64,000 nucleotides of DNA from Rhododendron vialii (taxonomy: Eukaryota > Streptophyta > Magnoliopsida > Ericales > Ericaceae), in contig NC_080565.1 in NCBI RefSeq assembly GCF_030253575.1, forward strand, positions 9,086,001-9,150,000, given 5' to 3'. The notes under the pieces are model-generated. The model searched no databases, had not been told where the DNA came from, and saw nothing but the letters and a program-made list of their open reading frames with translations. Shown piece by piece: positions 54,428-64,000 of this stretch. Positions within the stretch are counted from its first letter, which is position 1; the number at the start of each line of letters is the position of its first letter. A program made the position numbers and the translations under genes.

Positions 54428-55140
54428 TGTAGGCATCTAAAATTTTCAGCTAATCACAAGTTGTCACGTGTTGCGGGACTTAATAAACAGGGCACAATAA
54501 ATGGTCAATCAAATGCTGTCAAGTGTCTTTAGGTCAAATGTCAAGATGATGCGTATAAGCCAATCAAATGGTGCCACGTGTCAAAGTGATGCAATTATTA
54601 TTTTTAATAAGCTCAGCCAATCAAATTAAGCCGTTGGTAAAGTAATAATTGTATTTCTCTTCGCAAATAATTGTCTTTCTTAAAATAAAAGTAAGAGGGA
54701 TAATTATCGAATTACAATTATTTCTTTTACATTAGATAAAGAAATAATTAAAGAGAGATAAATATGAAGGAAGTAGAGTTGGTCATGACTCTCCATCCTA
54801 CATCTCTATAAATAGAGGTGCCTCAAAGCCCTTCAGAATTCCTCAAGTCTCAAGTCCAATCCAACAAGAAGGTTCTTTCAGATCAAAGCTTTAAAGCTCC
54901 GAAGAACATTCAACCTAGATCATCATCTTCTTCGCAAACATCGGAGAAGATTCTGCCGTTCGATCCGAGAATAAGCGTCAAGCCCTTGTTTCAACAACAA
55001 CCGCAGAGAAGAATCAGAGGATTATTTTCTCTTAGAAATTCATCAGAGATTGTAGCCCTAGTTTTAATACATCAATAAAATTGACTCTCATTCATTATTT
55101 TTTCCCGTCTTTTTCGTAGACTCGAAATTTGTGTTCAATA
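54428..55140 (+). repeat. 5' LTR of the Tat element (limits approximate)
   Basis: Likely starts TGTAGGCATCTAAAATTTTC and ends near TTTGTGTTCAATAG, just before TTTTGGCATGCCCGGTGGGA, a primer-site region common in Tat elements. A promoter TATA box, CTATAAATAGAGG (54807-54819), is followed by the transcribed R-U5 part. The paired 3' LTR is not in the window. Confidence 0.55.
54807..54819 (+). promoter_or_regulatory. LTR TATA box
   Basis: CTATAAATAGAGG, a strong TATA element about 400 bases before gag, matching the U3/R junction of LTR elements. Confidence 0.6.
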
Positions 55141-55210
55141 GATTTTGGCATGCCCGGTGGGACTATGTTTGCCTCTCATCTCTTCTCTTCAACAAATCAA
55201 CAAACTCTCA

Positions 55211-55858
55211 ATGGCTCCTAAGACTGCCCATTCAAAAGCTCCTCAAGCTCCGGTTGCATGCTCCAAGTCTTCAATTGCTGCAAAAACTGGCTCTGGATTT
55301 CACACTAAAGGCGTTGGTGCAACACTTCGAAGCAAGGTGAAAGTTGCCGCTACCAAATCTGGCTCTGGATCTCACACTAAAAGTGTTGGTCCAATAACTC
55401 GAAGCAAGGTGAAGGTTGCCGCTACGGATGCAGCCCCAGCCTCACTTTTGTTTAAATTAAATCCCGCATTTGAGGCTGATCTACCAAAGGCACTGCCAAG
55501 CTCACCAAAATTAAATCCCGAGTCTAAGGCTGACCTACCGAAAGCACCGCCAAGCTCACCAGATGGAAGGGATGTCGTTTCTACCATAGAAACAATGAAG
55601 GATGTGGCAACCGACATTGAAAATCCTTCTATGCCTCAAGAGTCTGGTTCAGAAATTCAGAAGAACCTGGAAGATGGCTATTTAAGTAGTTGCAGTTCTG
55701 ACTTCGACTTTTCTAAAAGCACTCCTCAGTCAAAATTCAATGCTCCCGCCAAGCCTAGTAGTTCTTCAGCCATGAAAGTTATGACAACAAATGCGGTCAG
55801 CCTAGAAGAACAAGTCGCTAACCTGGCCAAGTGGTTGAGGGAATGTCAAAAACCCTAG
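55211..55858 (+). pseudogene. Tat element Gag, N-terminal part
   Basis: Starts MAPKTAHSKAPQAP at 55211. Low-complexity, Ala/Ser/Lys/Pro-rich with two copies each of GSGxHTKxVG and of a KLNPxxxADLPKA-type segment. A one-base deletion near 55829 (AAGTGG where AAG ATG GTT is expected) shifts the frame; the continuation is 55831-56046, ending in TAG at 56044-56046. Confidence 0.7.
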
Positions 55859-56100
55859 AAGAATGTGACGTTGAAATCGCCTCCCTCAAAAGCAAAATCG
55901 AAAGTAAAGGGGATTCAAGTCAAGTTGAATCCTCAAACAAACTAAATGCAGTACCAAAAGAGTTCACGCTTTCTGGGGAGGGTTTGATTCCCATGGACCA
56001 ACTGAAGGATTTCATTCTAGGCACCATCAAGCAGAAGTACGAGTAGGCGCCAAAATCTTCTTCTACTTATGCTAAGCCTTATACTAGAAGGATCGACCTT

Positions 56101-58173
56101 TTGAAGATGCCTATTGGTTATCAACCACCAAAGTTTCAGCAATTTGATGGCAAGGGCAATCCAAAACAACATATTGCCCATTTCGTTGAAACATGCAGCA
56201 ATGCTGGAACTGATGGTGATCTTCTCGTTAAGCAGTTTGTTGGAATGCTCAATGGCAATGCTTTCAATTGGTATTGCGACCTTGAGCCTGGCACGATTGA
56301 AAGTTGGGAGCTGGAACAAGAATTTCTTAACCGTTTTTACAGCATTTGCCGTATTGTCAGTATGTTCGAGCTTACGAATGCTCGCCAATGGAAGGATGAA
56401 CTTGTCATTGATTACATCAATAGATGGCGGCACGTGAGTCTAAACTGCAAGGATAGACTATCTAAAACTTTTGGAATCAAGATGTGCATCAAAGGCATGC
56501 AATGGGATCTACAATACATTCTTCAAGGAATCCTACCTAAAACCTTTGAAGAGTTGGCTTCTCGAGCTCATGACATGGAACTCACCATTGCAGCAAATGG
56601 AAGGCAAGGCCTACCGGCACAAGAATCTCGCAAAACGCAAGATTCTCGCACCATAAGAAATAAATCAGACGATCACAAAGGGGGCAAACCCATAATCAAA
56701 GGAGAAAAGAAGGATTCCATGACAGTGAATGTTGCACCCTTCAAAATCTCTACTAAACCTAAAAGAAAGCAAGTAGAGAAGTTTACTCCTCCACAGGTGA
56801 AGGAGAAAAAGAGGCTCACGTTGAAAGAGATGCAAGAAAAAGTGTATCCGTTTCAAGATTCAGAGGTCCCTTCAATGTTTGATCAATTACTGGATCTAAA
56901 ACTCATTGACCTCCCGGAGATGAAACGACTTGAGGAGGCTAACAAGGTGAATGATCCAAATTACTGCAAGTACCACCGCTTGGTTAGCCACCCCATTCGA
57001 CGATACTTCATCTTTAAAGAGAGAATAGTAGAGCTCGCAAGTCAAGGGAAGATTGTCTTGGAGGAAGAAAATGAAACTGTATCTACAAATCAGACTGTAG
57101 TTACTCTACAAAATGACACTCTTCAGCCTAAAGCGTCACCAAGGGTGAAGATTCAATTTGGGTCATTTAATCCAATTGAAGTAGTACGGTGCCTTTCTAT
57201 TCAACAGTCTGAGGGCAACATCTCTACCAATATAAAAGTTGAGGACGCGGATGATAAAGGATGGACCCTTGTTACTCGTAAAAAGAAGAAGCATGCATCA
57301 AGTGTGAAGCATCCCCAAGCTGCAATACCAAAGCCTAGTCCCAAAAGGATGCGTGCGAGAAGGCAACAAAGAAGGAAGAAGTCGAAGAGAATATCCTCAA
57401 ATCGGCAAGAAGCCACGCCCTTCCGAAAATTGCGTGCTCCTTTTACTTTATGGGATTTCCTTCCTGAGAAAATTCGTAACTCCAGTCTTTTTGAGGCTTC
57501 ATGCAGCACTGTGAGTGTCGAAGAAACTGAGGATCCAGAGCTTGAGTCACCTAATCATACTCCAATCAAGGTTGACTTTGCAAGTTGTGCCAGTCATTGT
57601 CTTGCTTGCATTGGAAGCATTACACTCTGTGACGAGGATTTGCTGCTTGGTGACGTAGCACATAATCGCCCACTATTCGTCACCGGATACATATGCAAAA
57701 AGAGGGTCAATAGGATGCTCTTGGATGGTGGATCTGCAGTTAACATCTTGCTGCTTTGTACCATGAAGGAACTTGGCATCCCTATAGGCGAACTAGCACC
57801 TAGTCGTCTTATGATCCAAGGATTCAATCAAGGGGGGCAAAGAGCTATTGGTGTGATTTGTCTGGACTTGTTCATCAATGATATGATTTCAAGAGCATCA
57901 CTTCATGTCATTGACGCCAAAACTTCTTACAACGTGCTTTTAGGGCGGCTGAGGCTCCACGAGAATGGCGTCGTCCCATCAACCCTCCATCAATGCTTCA
58001 AGTATTGCAAAGATGGCGTGATAAAGAAAGTGGTAGCTGATGAAAAACCCATTAGTGAAGCCGAGTCCCATTTTGCTGATGCTAAATTCTACTTAGCAAA
58101 TGTGGTGTTGAAGGAGTTTGAGCATACTGCCTCTTCATCAAGCTACAAGCAGCTCAAAGCCAATGACTTGTAA
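56101..58173 (+). pseudogene. Tat element Gag core and protease
   Basis: 690 codons open. Residues 1-170 are the retrotransposon Gag core ([20 protein letters not shown], then [31 protein letters not shown], then [15 protein letters not shown]). The middle is basic and variable. Residues about 520-640 are a retropepsin-like protease with the active-site motif [13 protein letters not shown], then YNVLLGR. It is in the same frame as 55831-56046, separated only by the TAG at 56044. It stops at TAA 58171-58173, where related polyproteins continue; the same frame runs on to 58833. Confidence 0.85.
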
Positions 58174-58281
58174 CTTAGTAAGACCAATATTTTAACTAAG
58201 GAGAAGGAGAAAATTAATCAAGGTGTCAGTTGTCATGTAGAGGAAGCATTAAAAAAGAAAGAGACACCCGTACTCCGTTAT

Positions 58282-59435
58282 GTGCCAAAAGTGAAGAAAG
58301 GTGAAGAGTTGGCCTTAGATGGATTGACGCTCCTAGTCACTAACCTTAACAAAGCCAAGGTCGCTCCACCCCAAAAAGGATTTGTTCGAGCCATGCATAG
58401 CCCCGTAGTGAAAAATGACTACTTGCCTTCACAACGGACAAACAGCTTTGATCCCAATGCCTACAAGCTTCTCGCAAAGGCTGGACATAATCCTAAAGAT
58501 TCAACTTCTCTAGAAAAACTTCTGCCTGAGGCAACCGGTGAAAAGATACATGGCTTGAACTCAACTCAGAAGATGCTCATGCAAAAGGGATATGTTGTCA
58601 AAGAGTCTCAAGCAGGCCTTGGATATACCGCACCTGCTCCTGCTCACATCTTCATAAAGAAATCCACCAACAATTACATCACGGCAGAAGAAAGAACGTC
58701 ATCAGTTTCATCTAAGACATCTGTCTTCGACCGCTTAAGTGCTCCGAAATCTCAAGTGTCAATCTTTGATAGATTGGCGCCCCAAAATGAAGTAGTCTCA
58801 CCTTCTCGCATGAGAAAATCCATTCAAATCTGATTAGGCCGCCAAGTGAAAGCCCTATGCTCTCTAGCTTGTGCGAGCCTGTCCATAGCAGATTGAGTCT
58901 ACCGAATGAGGCTTCTTCATCAAATGCTCCTCGAAAGTTTGTGCATCGCCGATTGGGTGTCTCAAATACTACCATCAAGAAGGCTTCACAACAGAGGGCT
59001 ACTCTCTTGTCAAAAGACGATAAGAAGTTGAAGAGCAAAATACCCTCTTGCATGGAGCGCCGTACTACTCTTGTCATGGCAATTGACGATGAATTGCTGA
59101 AAGTAAAGCGACAAACTATGGTGTTAACCAAGGTGCCTTCTAGGGGCTTGAAAGATGGCCTTAATGAAGGATACTTCACTTCCTCATTTCATATCACAGC
59201 TTCTTGTAATGAAGTCCAAGCAGAGGAGGATGCTGAGGATGCTCCACGAGAGTTAGAAGAAGGCATGAAGTCCACCATTGACGACTTGAAAGAGATCAAC
59301 CTAGGGACTGAAGATGACCCACGACCAACCTACATAAGTGCCTCGCTCATTCCTGAAGAAGAAATTGCTTACATTGAACTCCTACGAGAGTATAAAGATG
59401 TCTTCGCTTGGAATTACATGGAAATGCTAGGGTAA
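58282..59435 (+). pseudogene. Tat element polyprotein, linker between protease and RT
   Basis: Two frames, 58282-58833 and 58857-59435, joined by a frameshift near 58830. Segments AGLGYTAPAPAHIFIKK and KTSVFDRLSAPKSQVSIFDR are typical of the pre-RT linker of this group. The second ends at YKDVFAWNYMEMLG followed by TAA 59433-59435, where relatives read on into the RT. Confidence 0.75.
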
Positions 59436-60059
59436 GACCCAAGAGTTGCTGTTCACCATCTCGCAGTAAAGCACGGCATCCGACCTGTTAAGCAATCTCA
59501 AATACGCTTTCGACTCGACTTGGTTCCCAAAATTGAAGCGGAGGTCAATAAACTCATTGAAGTTGGTTTCATTCGAAAAGTCAAGTACCCCACTTGAATT
59601 TCAAGCATTGTCCTAGTAAAGAAGAAAAATGGGCAAATCCGAGTTTGTGTTGACTTTCGTGATTTGAACAATGTTTATTCAAAGGATTGACTTTCCACTT
59701 CCTATACTTGAGCTCATGGTCGATGCTACTATTAGACATGAGGTTTTGTCATTCATGGATGGTTCGTTTGGCTACAATCAAATCCGCAAGGCTCCGCGAG
59801 ATGAAGAGTTCACAGTTTTTCGCACACCTAAAAGCATCTACTGTTATAAAGTTATGCCTTTTGGCTTGAAGAAAGCAGGTGCCACATACCAAAGAGCGAT
59901 GCAAAAGATCTTTGACGATGTGCTTCACAAATATGTGGAATGTTACGTTGATGATTTAATCGTGAAGACAAAGAGACGAGTTGACCATCTTCATGATCTA
60001 AGACATGTGTTTGAACGGTTACGAAGGTACCAACTTAGGATGAATCCCTTTGTTGAACG
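59436..60059 (+). pseudogene. Tat element reverse transcriptase, broken
   Basis: Begins in the frame of the preceding block with DPRVAVHHLAVKHGIRPVKQ and VLVKKKNGQIRVCVDFRDLN, contains TGA near 59596, then changes frame near 59670 (DFPLPILELMVDATIRHEVL, FMDGSFGYNQI, VMPFGLKKAGATYQRAMQKI). The catalytic motif CYVDDLIVK is present at about 59940-59966. The frame runs into foreign sequence after RMNP at about 60048. Confidence 0.85.
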
Positions 60060-60248
60060 AATTTCTCAATGTTTACTCTACTCCCATTAGAGGTCAATTT
60101 ATAATACAAGCTACCTATCAACTAAGGAAACAAAATCTTAAAATAAGGAAATACACATAATCAAATATACAGATTCCTAAACTAGCAACCTAAATTATTT
60201 TCCTAAAATTGACACTATTGCGGAATATTCAATTATTTTCCGCAGCAT
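60049..60248. other. 200-base foreign segment inside the RT region
   Basis: Polyprotein homology stops after RMNP and resumes at IEIEQAKIDVIEK. The intervening AT-rich segment has no coding similarity and replaces the piece that normally encodes the end of the RT palm/thumb. It starts TGTTGAACG and ends CGCAGCA, but no target duplication was found. Confidence 0.55.
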
Positions 60249-61423
60249 AGAAATTGAACAAGCTAAAATTGACGTTATCGAGAAAATGCTTGAACCTCGG
60301 AATATTCATGAGCTGAAGAGTCTTCAAGGACAATTGGCTTACCTCCGTCGTTTTATATCAAATTTGGCCGGTCGATATTAACCATTCAGCCACCTCATGA
60401 AGAAAGGGACTCTGTTTGAGTGGGATGAAGCATGCAACAATGCTTTTAAGAGCATCAAATCCTATCTAATGAGCCCCCCGTTCTCACTGCCCCTATACCT
60501 GGACGACCACTAATCTTGTACATTGCTGCTCAAAAGCTTTCAGTTGAAGCATTTCTCACTTAAGAGAATGTTGCAGGGAAAGAAAATGCCTTATATTACT
60601 TGAGCAAAATGATGCTACCACATGAGTTGAACTATTCTGTGATTGAGAAGATATGCCTCACCCTTGTTTTTGCAATCTAAAAGATGCAGCACTATTTTCA
60701 AGCTCACACAGCGCATCTCATCTCCAAGGCTAATCCCATCAAATACGTCATGTCAAAGCCAGTCATCTCTGATCGATTGGCAAGGTGGTCACTCATTTTT
60801 CAACAATACGAGATCATCTACGTGCCTCAAAAAGCCGTTAAAGGGCAAGCTCTAGCCACTTATTGGCAGACCATCCTATACCAGCCGAGTGGGAATTGTC
60901 CGAAGAATCGCCAGATGATGATGTCATGGTAGTCGAAGTTCGTCCCCCATGGACAATGTACTTTGATGGCGCATCTCATCGAAGTGGAGCAGGCGCTGGT
61001 GTGGTATTTATTTTTCCAGAAGGAGATGTCTTGCCATATGCTTTCACTCTCACACAAAATTGTTCAAATAACGAGGCTGAGTACCAAGCTCTCATTCTTA
61101 GGCTAGAGATGGCGGTTGAAGTAAAGCACTTACAACTCAAGGTATATGGAGATTCAATGTTGATCATCAACCAGCTTATCGACATCTATGAAGTGAGAAA
61201 GCTTGAACTTGTGCTTTTCAATAACTACGCGCGTCGCTTGATTGCATGGCTTGGTGATGTCACCTTAGAGCATGTGCCGCGAGAAGAGAATAGGCAAGAA
61301 GACGCACTTGCAAAGCTTGCTTCTATGCTTGCTTTACCTGACCAAGAGACGCACGTTCCGATATGCCGAAGTTGGGTCATACCCCCAATCTTTAACGATG
61401 AAGACAATGGTGAAGGGAAGTGA
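60249..61423 (+). pseudogene. Tat element RT connection and RNase H domains
   Basis: 60249-60860 is the RT thumb and degenerate first RNase H (LKSLQGQLAYLRRFISNLAG, then LMKKGTLFEWDEACNNAF), with several stops. 60863-61423 is open for 186 codons and encodes an archaeal-type RNase H: WTMYFDGASHRSGAGAGVVF, SNNEAEYQALILRLEMA, VYGDSMLIINQL and DALAKLAS, holding the Asp-Glu-Asp-Asp catalytic residues. It degrades the RNA strand of RNA-DNA hybrids. Confidence 0.8.
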
Positions 61424-62703
61424 ACGTCATCTCAGTTTTGGAAATTGAAACTGAGGATTGGCGCCAACCATTCATTGATTATCTACAACATGGAAAATTG
61501 CCTGATGATCCACATAGAAGAACGGATGTAAAGCGTCGCGCCCCTCGATTCATCTACTACAAGGACACGCTTTACCGTCGATCTTTTGAAGGGTTATTCC
61601 TCCATTGCCTTGGAGAAAATGAGGTAAAGCAAGCTTTGGAAGAAGCTCATTCTAGAATATGCGGCGCTCATCAATCTGGCCCCAAACTTCATTTTCGAAT
61701 CAAAAGGATGGGCTACTACTAGCTGACCATGGTCAAGGATTGCATGGAGTACGCCAAATGATGTCATGCTTGCCAAATCCACGCCAACTTTATACATCAA
61801 CCGCCAGAACTGCTTCATCCAACTATCGCTTCGTGACCTTTTGATGCATGGGGGCTAGATGTTGTGAGGCCTTTGCCAAAGTCTTCTGGTGGCCACTTAT
61901 ACATTTTGGCTGCGACTGACTACTTCTCCAAAAGGGCGGAGGCCATTCCATTGAAGGAAGTGAAGAAGGAAAATGTCGTCAACTTCATCCGTACTCATCT
62001 CATTTTTAGATATGGTGTACTGCGCTACATCATCACAGACAATGGAAAGTCCTTCTACAATAGTGCCGTAACAAGACTTTGTCAGAAGTTTGGCTTCAAA
62101 TAACATGCTTCTTCTATGTACAATCCACTTGCAAATGGTCTTGCTGAAGCATTCAACAAGACTCTTCGGAGCTTATTGAAGAAAGTGGTTGCCAAAGCAA
62201 GAAGAGATTGACCTGAGAGAATGGAAGAAGCTCTTTGGGCGTATCGAACCACGTATCGAACACCTACACAAGCCACTCCATATTCATTAGTGTACGGCGT
62301 GGAAGCTGTTTTGCCGTTCGAACGTCAAATTCCATCTTTAAGGGTTGCCATTCAAGAAGGCCTCACTCATGAAGACAATGCTCGCTTGCGCGTTGAAGAA
62401 CTAGAGGCACTTGACGAAAAGAGGCTTGAGGCACAACAACGTCTTGAATGCTATCAAGCCCGGATGTCAAAGTCATTCAACAAGAAGGTTCGTCTTCGTT
62501 CTTTTCAGAAAGGAGACTTGGTTCTTGCTCTAAGAAGACCTATTAATACCACTCATAAAATTGGTGGTAAATTCATTTCCAAGTGGGATGAACCATATGT
62601 GGTGCAAAAAGTTTACTCAAGTGGTGCCTACAAATTGGTTGCTGGAGATGGCTTGAGAGTTGGCCCCATAAACTACAAATTCTTGAAGCGCTACTACGCT
62701 TAA
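61420..62703 (+). pseudogene. Tat element integrase, broken
   Basis: The zinc-binding region (EAHSRICGAHQSGPKLHFRI, later CHACQIHANFIHQPP) is followed by the catalytic core: WGLDVVRPLPKSSGGHLYIL, RYIITDNGKSFYNS and NPLANGLAEAFNK give the Asp-Asp-Glu triad. Stops at about 61720, 61767, 61842, 62101 and 62209 break it. The C-terminal part, 62221-62703, is open (EEALWAYRTTYRTPTQATPY, then KRYYA before TAA) with the GPY-like region and no chromodomain, as in the Tat group. Confidence 0.85.
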
Positions 62704-62800
62704 AAAAACAAGCATCTGACGCACGAGCTTAAACTGCATGTTGCTTCTGGCCTGCATGAGCTAAAACTGTCCATGGCAAACCAAAAACAAAACCATAAAA

Positions 62801-63270
62801 TATGAACTACGTTTGACTTGATCCCATGTTGGGTACGTAGGCAGCTTGAATTTCGAGCTCAGTCATCCCAAAATAAAAAATAAAAAAAATTCCCTATGAA
62901 CTTCGTTTGGCTTGATCCCATGTTGGGTATGTAGGCAACTTGAATTTCGAGCTCAGTCATCCCAAAATAAAAAATAAAAAAAATTCCCTATGAACTACAT
63001 TTGGCTTGATCCCATTTTGGGTACGTAGACAGTATTGGAATATTATTCCAAGCACAGTCATAACACGCCAAAAAATGATAATAACAAATTGTGTTTGCTA
63101 TATTCCTCAAATGAATAAGTAGACCAAGTGTTGTTAATCATGAAAAAAGGGGAAACAGTCTTTCCTCTAATCAATAATGACAAATTGTGTTTGCTATATT
63201 CCTCAAACGAATAAGTAGACCAACTGTTATTAATCATGAAAAAAAAAAGAAAAGAAACAATCCTTCCTAA
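62801..63270. repeat. 3' spacer tandem repeats of the Tat element
   Basis: A 94-bp unit with CTTGATCCCATGTTGGGTACGTAGGCA occurs at 62801, 62895 and, in part, 62989. A second unit of about 96 bp with CAAATTGTGTTTGCTATATTCC occurs at 63085 and 63181. Such arrays between integrase and 3' LTR are common in Tat elements. Confidence 0.85.
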
Positions 63271-63283
63271 AAAAAATAAAAAA

Positions 63284-64000
63284 TTAAGGAAATAGCTTGA
63301 AGTTCGCCAACTCGTTTTGATTTGCTTCAAGCAACCTTCTCATCTCTTCCGATTTTGCAATGCCTTCATCAGTCTGTACTGTGGCATTCTTGATAGCAGA
63401 GGCCTTATCTTTAAGGTTAGAGATCTCAAGTTGCACCTTGGATAATTCTTCTTCATTTGCAACAACCGCTGCTTCCTTGGCCTTCAGCTTGGTGTCTATG
63501 CCTTCCAACGTTCTTTTCAACTTAGCCTTGTCAACTTCAAGGGCTTCAAATTCTTGTTGACAAAGTTCAGATTCTTTAATTACCTCATTTTCTCTTATTT
63601 TAGTATGAGAAAGAATTTGAGAAATATCTGCCAGCTAACTTGCACATGATTTGATAGAAGCGGAGCAGTTTTTGTAGGCTCGAATATCACCAAAGAAGCT
63701 TTTAAGGTTGCGCTGTAATGGAGAAATATCCATTACTTTCATGTTTCTCATCTCTTTGAGGACCTTCTCAGCCTCATCTTCAATGTCGTCCACATGATCC
63801 AAACAGGTTTTTCCGATCTTATGTGAAATCCGGGACCACAACCTTGAGACATACTCACACCAACTTTTAGCAATCACATCGATCCCTTGAAAGACACTAA
63901 TGTTAGATAACGTAGGACCAGAAGGTTTCACTCGAAATTGTCTTGGTTCTATTATTGGTACTTTGGGCATGTCAACAGGAGCCTTCTCATGAGAAATTTG
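63284..64000 (-). pseudogene. antisense 3' gene of the Tat element, C-terminal coiled coil (partial)
   Basis: Minus-strand frame entering from the right edge and ending at 63284, with one internal TAG at 63635-63637 in an otherwise continuous frame of about 235 codons. The product is strongly helical and charged (EDEAEKVLKEMRNMKVMDIS, ESELCQQEFEALEVDKAKLK, EEELSKVQLEISNLKDKASA). Grande-like Tat elements carry an antisense gene at this place, often with a plant mobile domain; that domain would lie beyond the edge, so the identity is inferred from position and the coiled-coil tail. Confidence 0.6.

Larger units (their letters stand above)
54428..64000 (+). mobile_element. Tat-lineage Ty3/gypsy retrotransposon, decayed (leaves the right edge)
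   Basis: Order on the plus strand: 5' LTR, TGGCATGCCCGGTGGGAC junction, gag, protease, RT, RNase H, integrase, a tandem-repeat 3' spacer, then an antisense frame. The second, archaeal-type RNase H and the antisense 3' gene are marks of the Tat group (Grande/Retand-like). Coding regions are cut by at least six stops or frameshifts, so it is not autonomous. The 3' LTR is outside the window and no target duplication can be checked. Confidence 0.85.

Overview
The window is nuclear DNA of a flowering plant, most likely a eudicot. It has intron-containing genes with GT-AG splice sites, FBA-type F-box genes, a plant GT47 glycosyltransferase, a plant TIR domain, and a dense layer of plant transposons. 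Species cannot be named from the sequence alone. AT content is high between genes. No rRNA, tRNA, CRISPR or prokaryote-like operon structure was seen.

Layout. 1-3.08 kb: the 5' part of a caulimovirid-like retroelement on the minus strand, with a tRNA-Met primer site, two small coiled-coil frames, a broken movement-protein-like frame and an open coat/Gag-like frame running off the left edge. 3.1-4.8 kb: non-coding, with a perfect 75-bp palindrome. 4.8-15.5 kb: a large, rearranged Ty3/gypsy-type LTR element bounded by a 5-bp duplication, carrying a hAT MITE and a nested 2.2-kb solo LTR. 16.6-18.9 kb: a cluster of four foldback elements (MULE, PIF/Harbinger and others). 19.2-28.4 kb: the main host-gene block, with two paralogous F-box genes on the minus strand flanking an intronless GT47 xyloglucan-galactosyltransferase-like gene, plus a truncated L1 insertion. 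28.4-33 kb: AT-rich, with foldbacks. 33.3 kb: a TIR-only resistance-type gene whose usual start is out of frame. 34.8-37.3 kb: a decayed DUF659-type hAT transposase. 41.6-47.2 kb: an almost complete autonomous hAT element with perfect 8-bp target duplications and a RICESLEEPER-like transposase. 47.5-50.4 kb: a foldback, a Stowaway MITE, a solo LTR, and a MITE split by an L1-like insertion. 51.3-53.5 kb: an intact nine-exon RPA70-like gene, 0.4 kb downstream of a possible Helitron 5' terminus. 54.4-64 kb: a decayed Tat-lineage Ty3/gypsy element with gag, protease, RT, RNase H, integrase and an antisense 3' frame leaving the right edge.

Probable functional host genes are the two F-box genes, the GT47 gene, the RPA70-like gene and possibly the TIR gene. 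They are not an operon or an evident pathway; the two F-box genes look like a local duplication. Most of the remaining DNA is explained by transposons, many defined here by exact target-site duplications read from the sequence.
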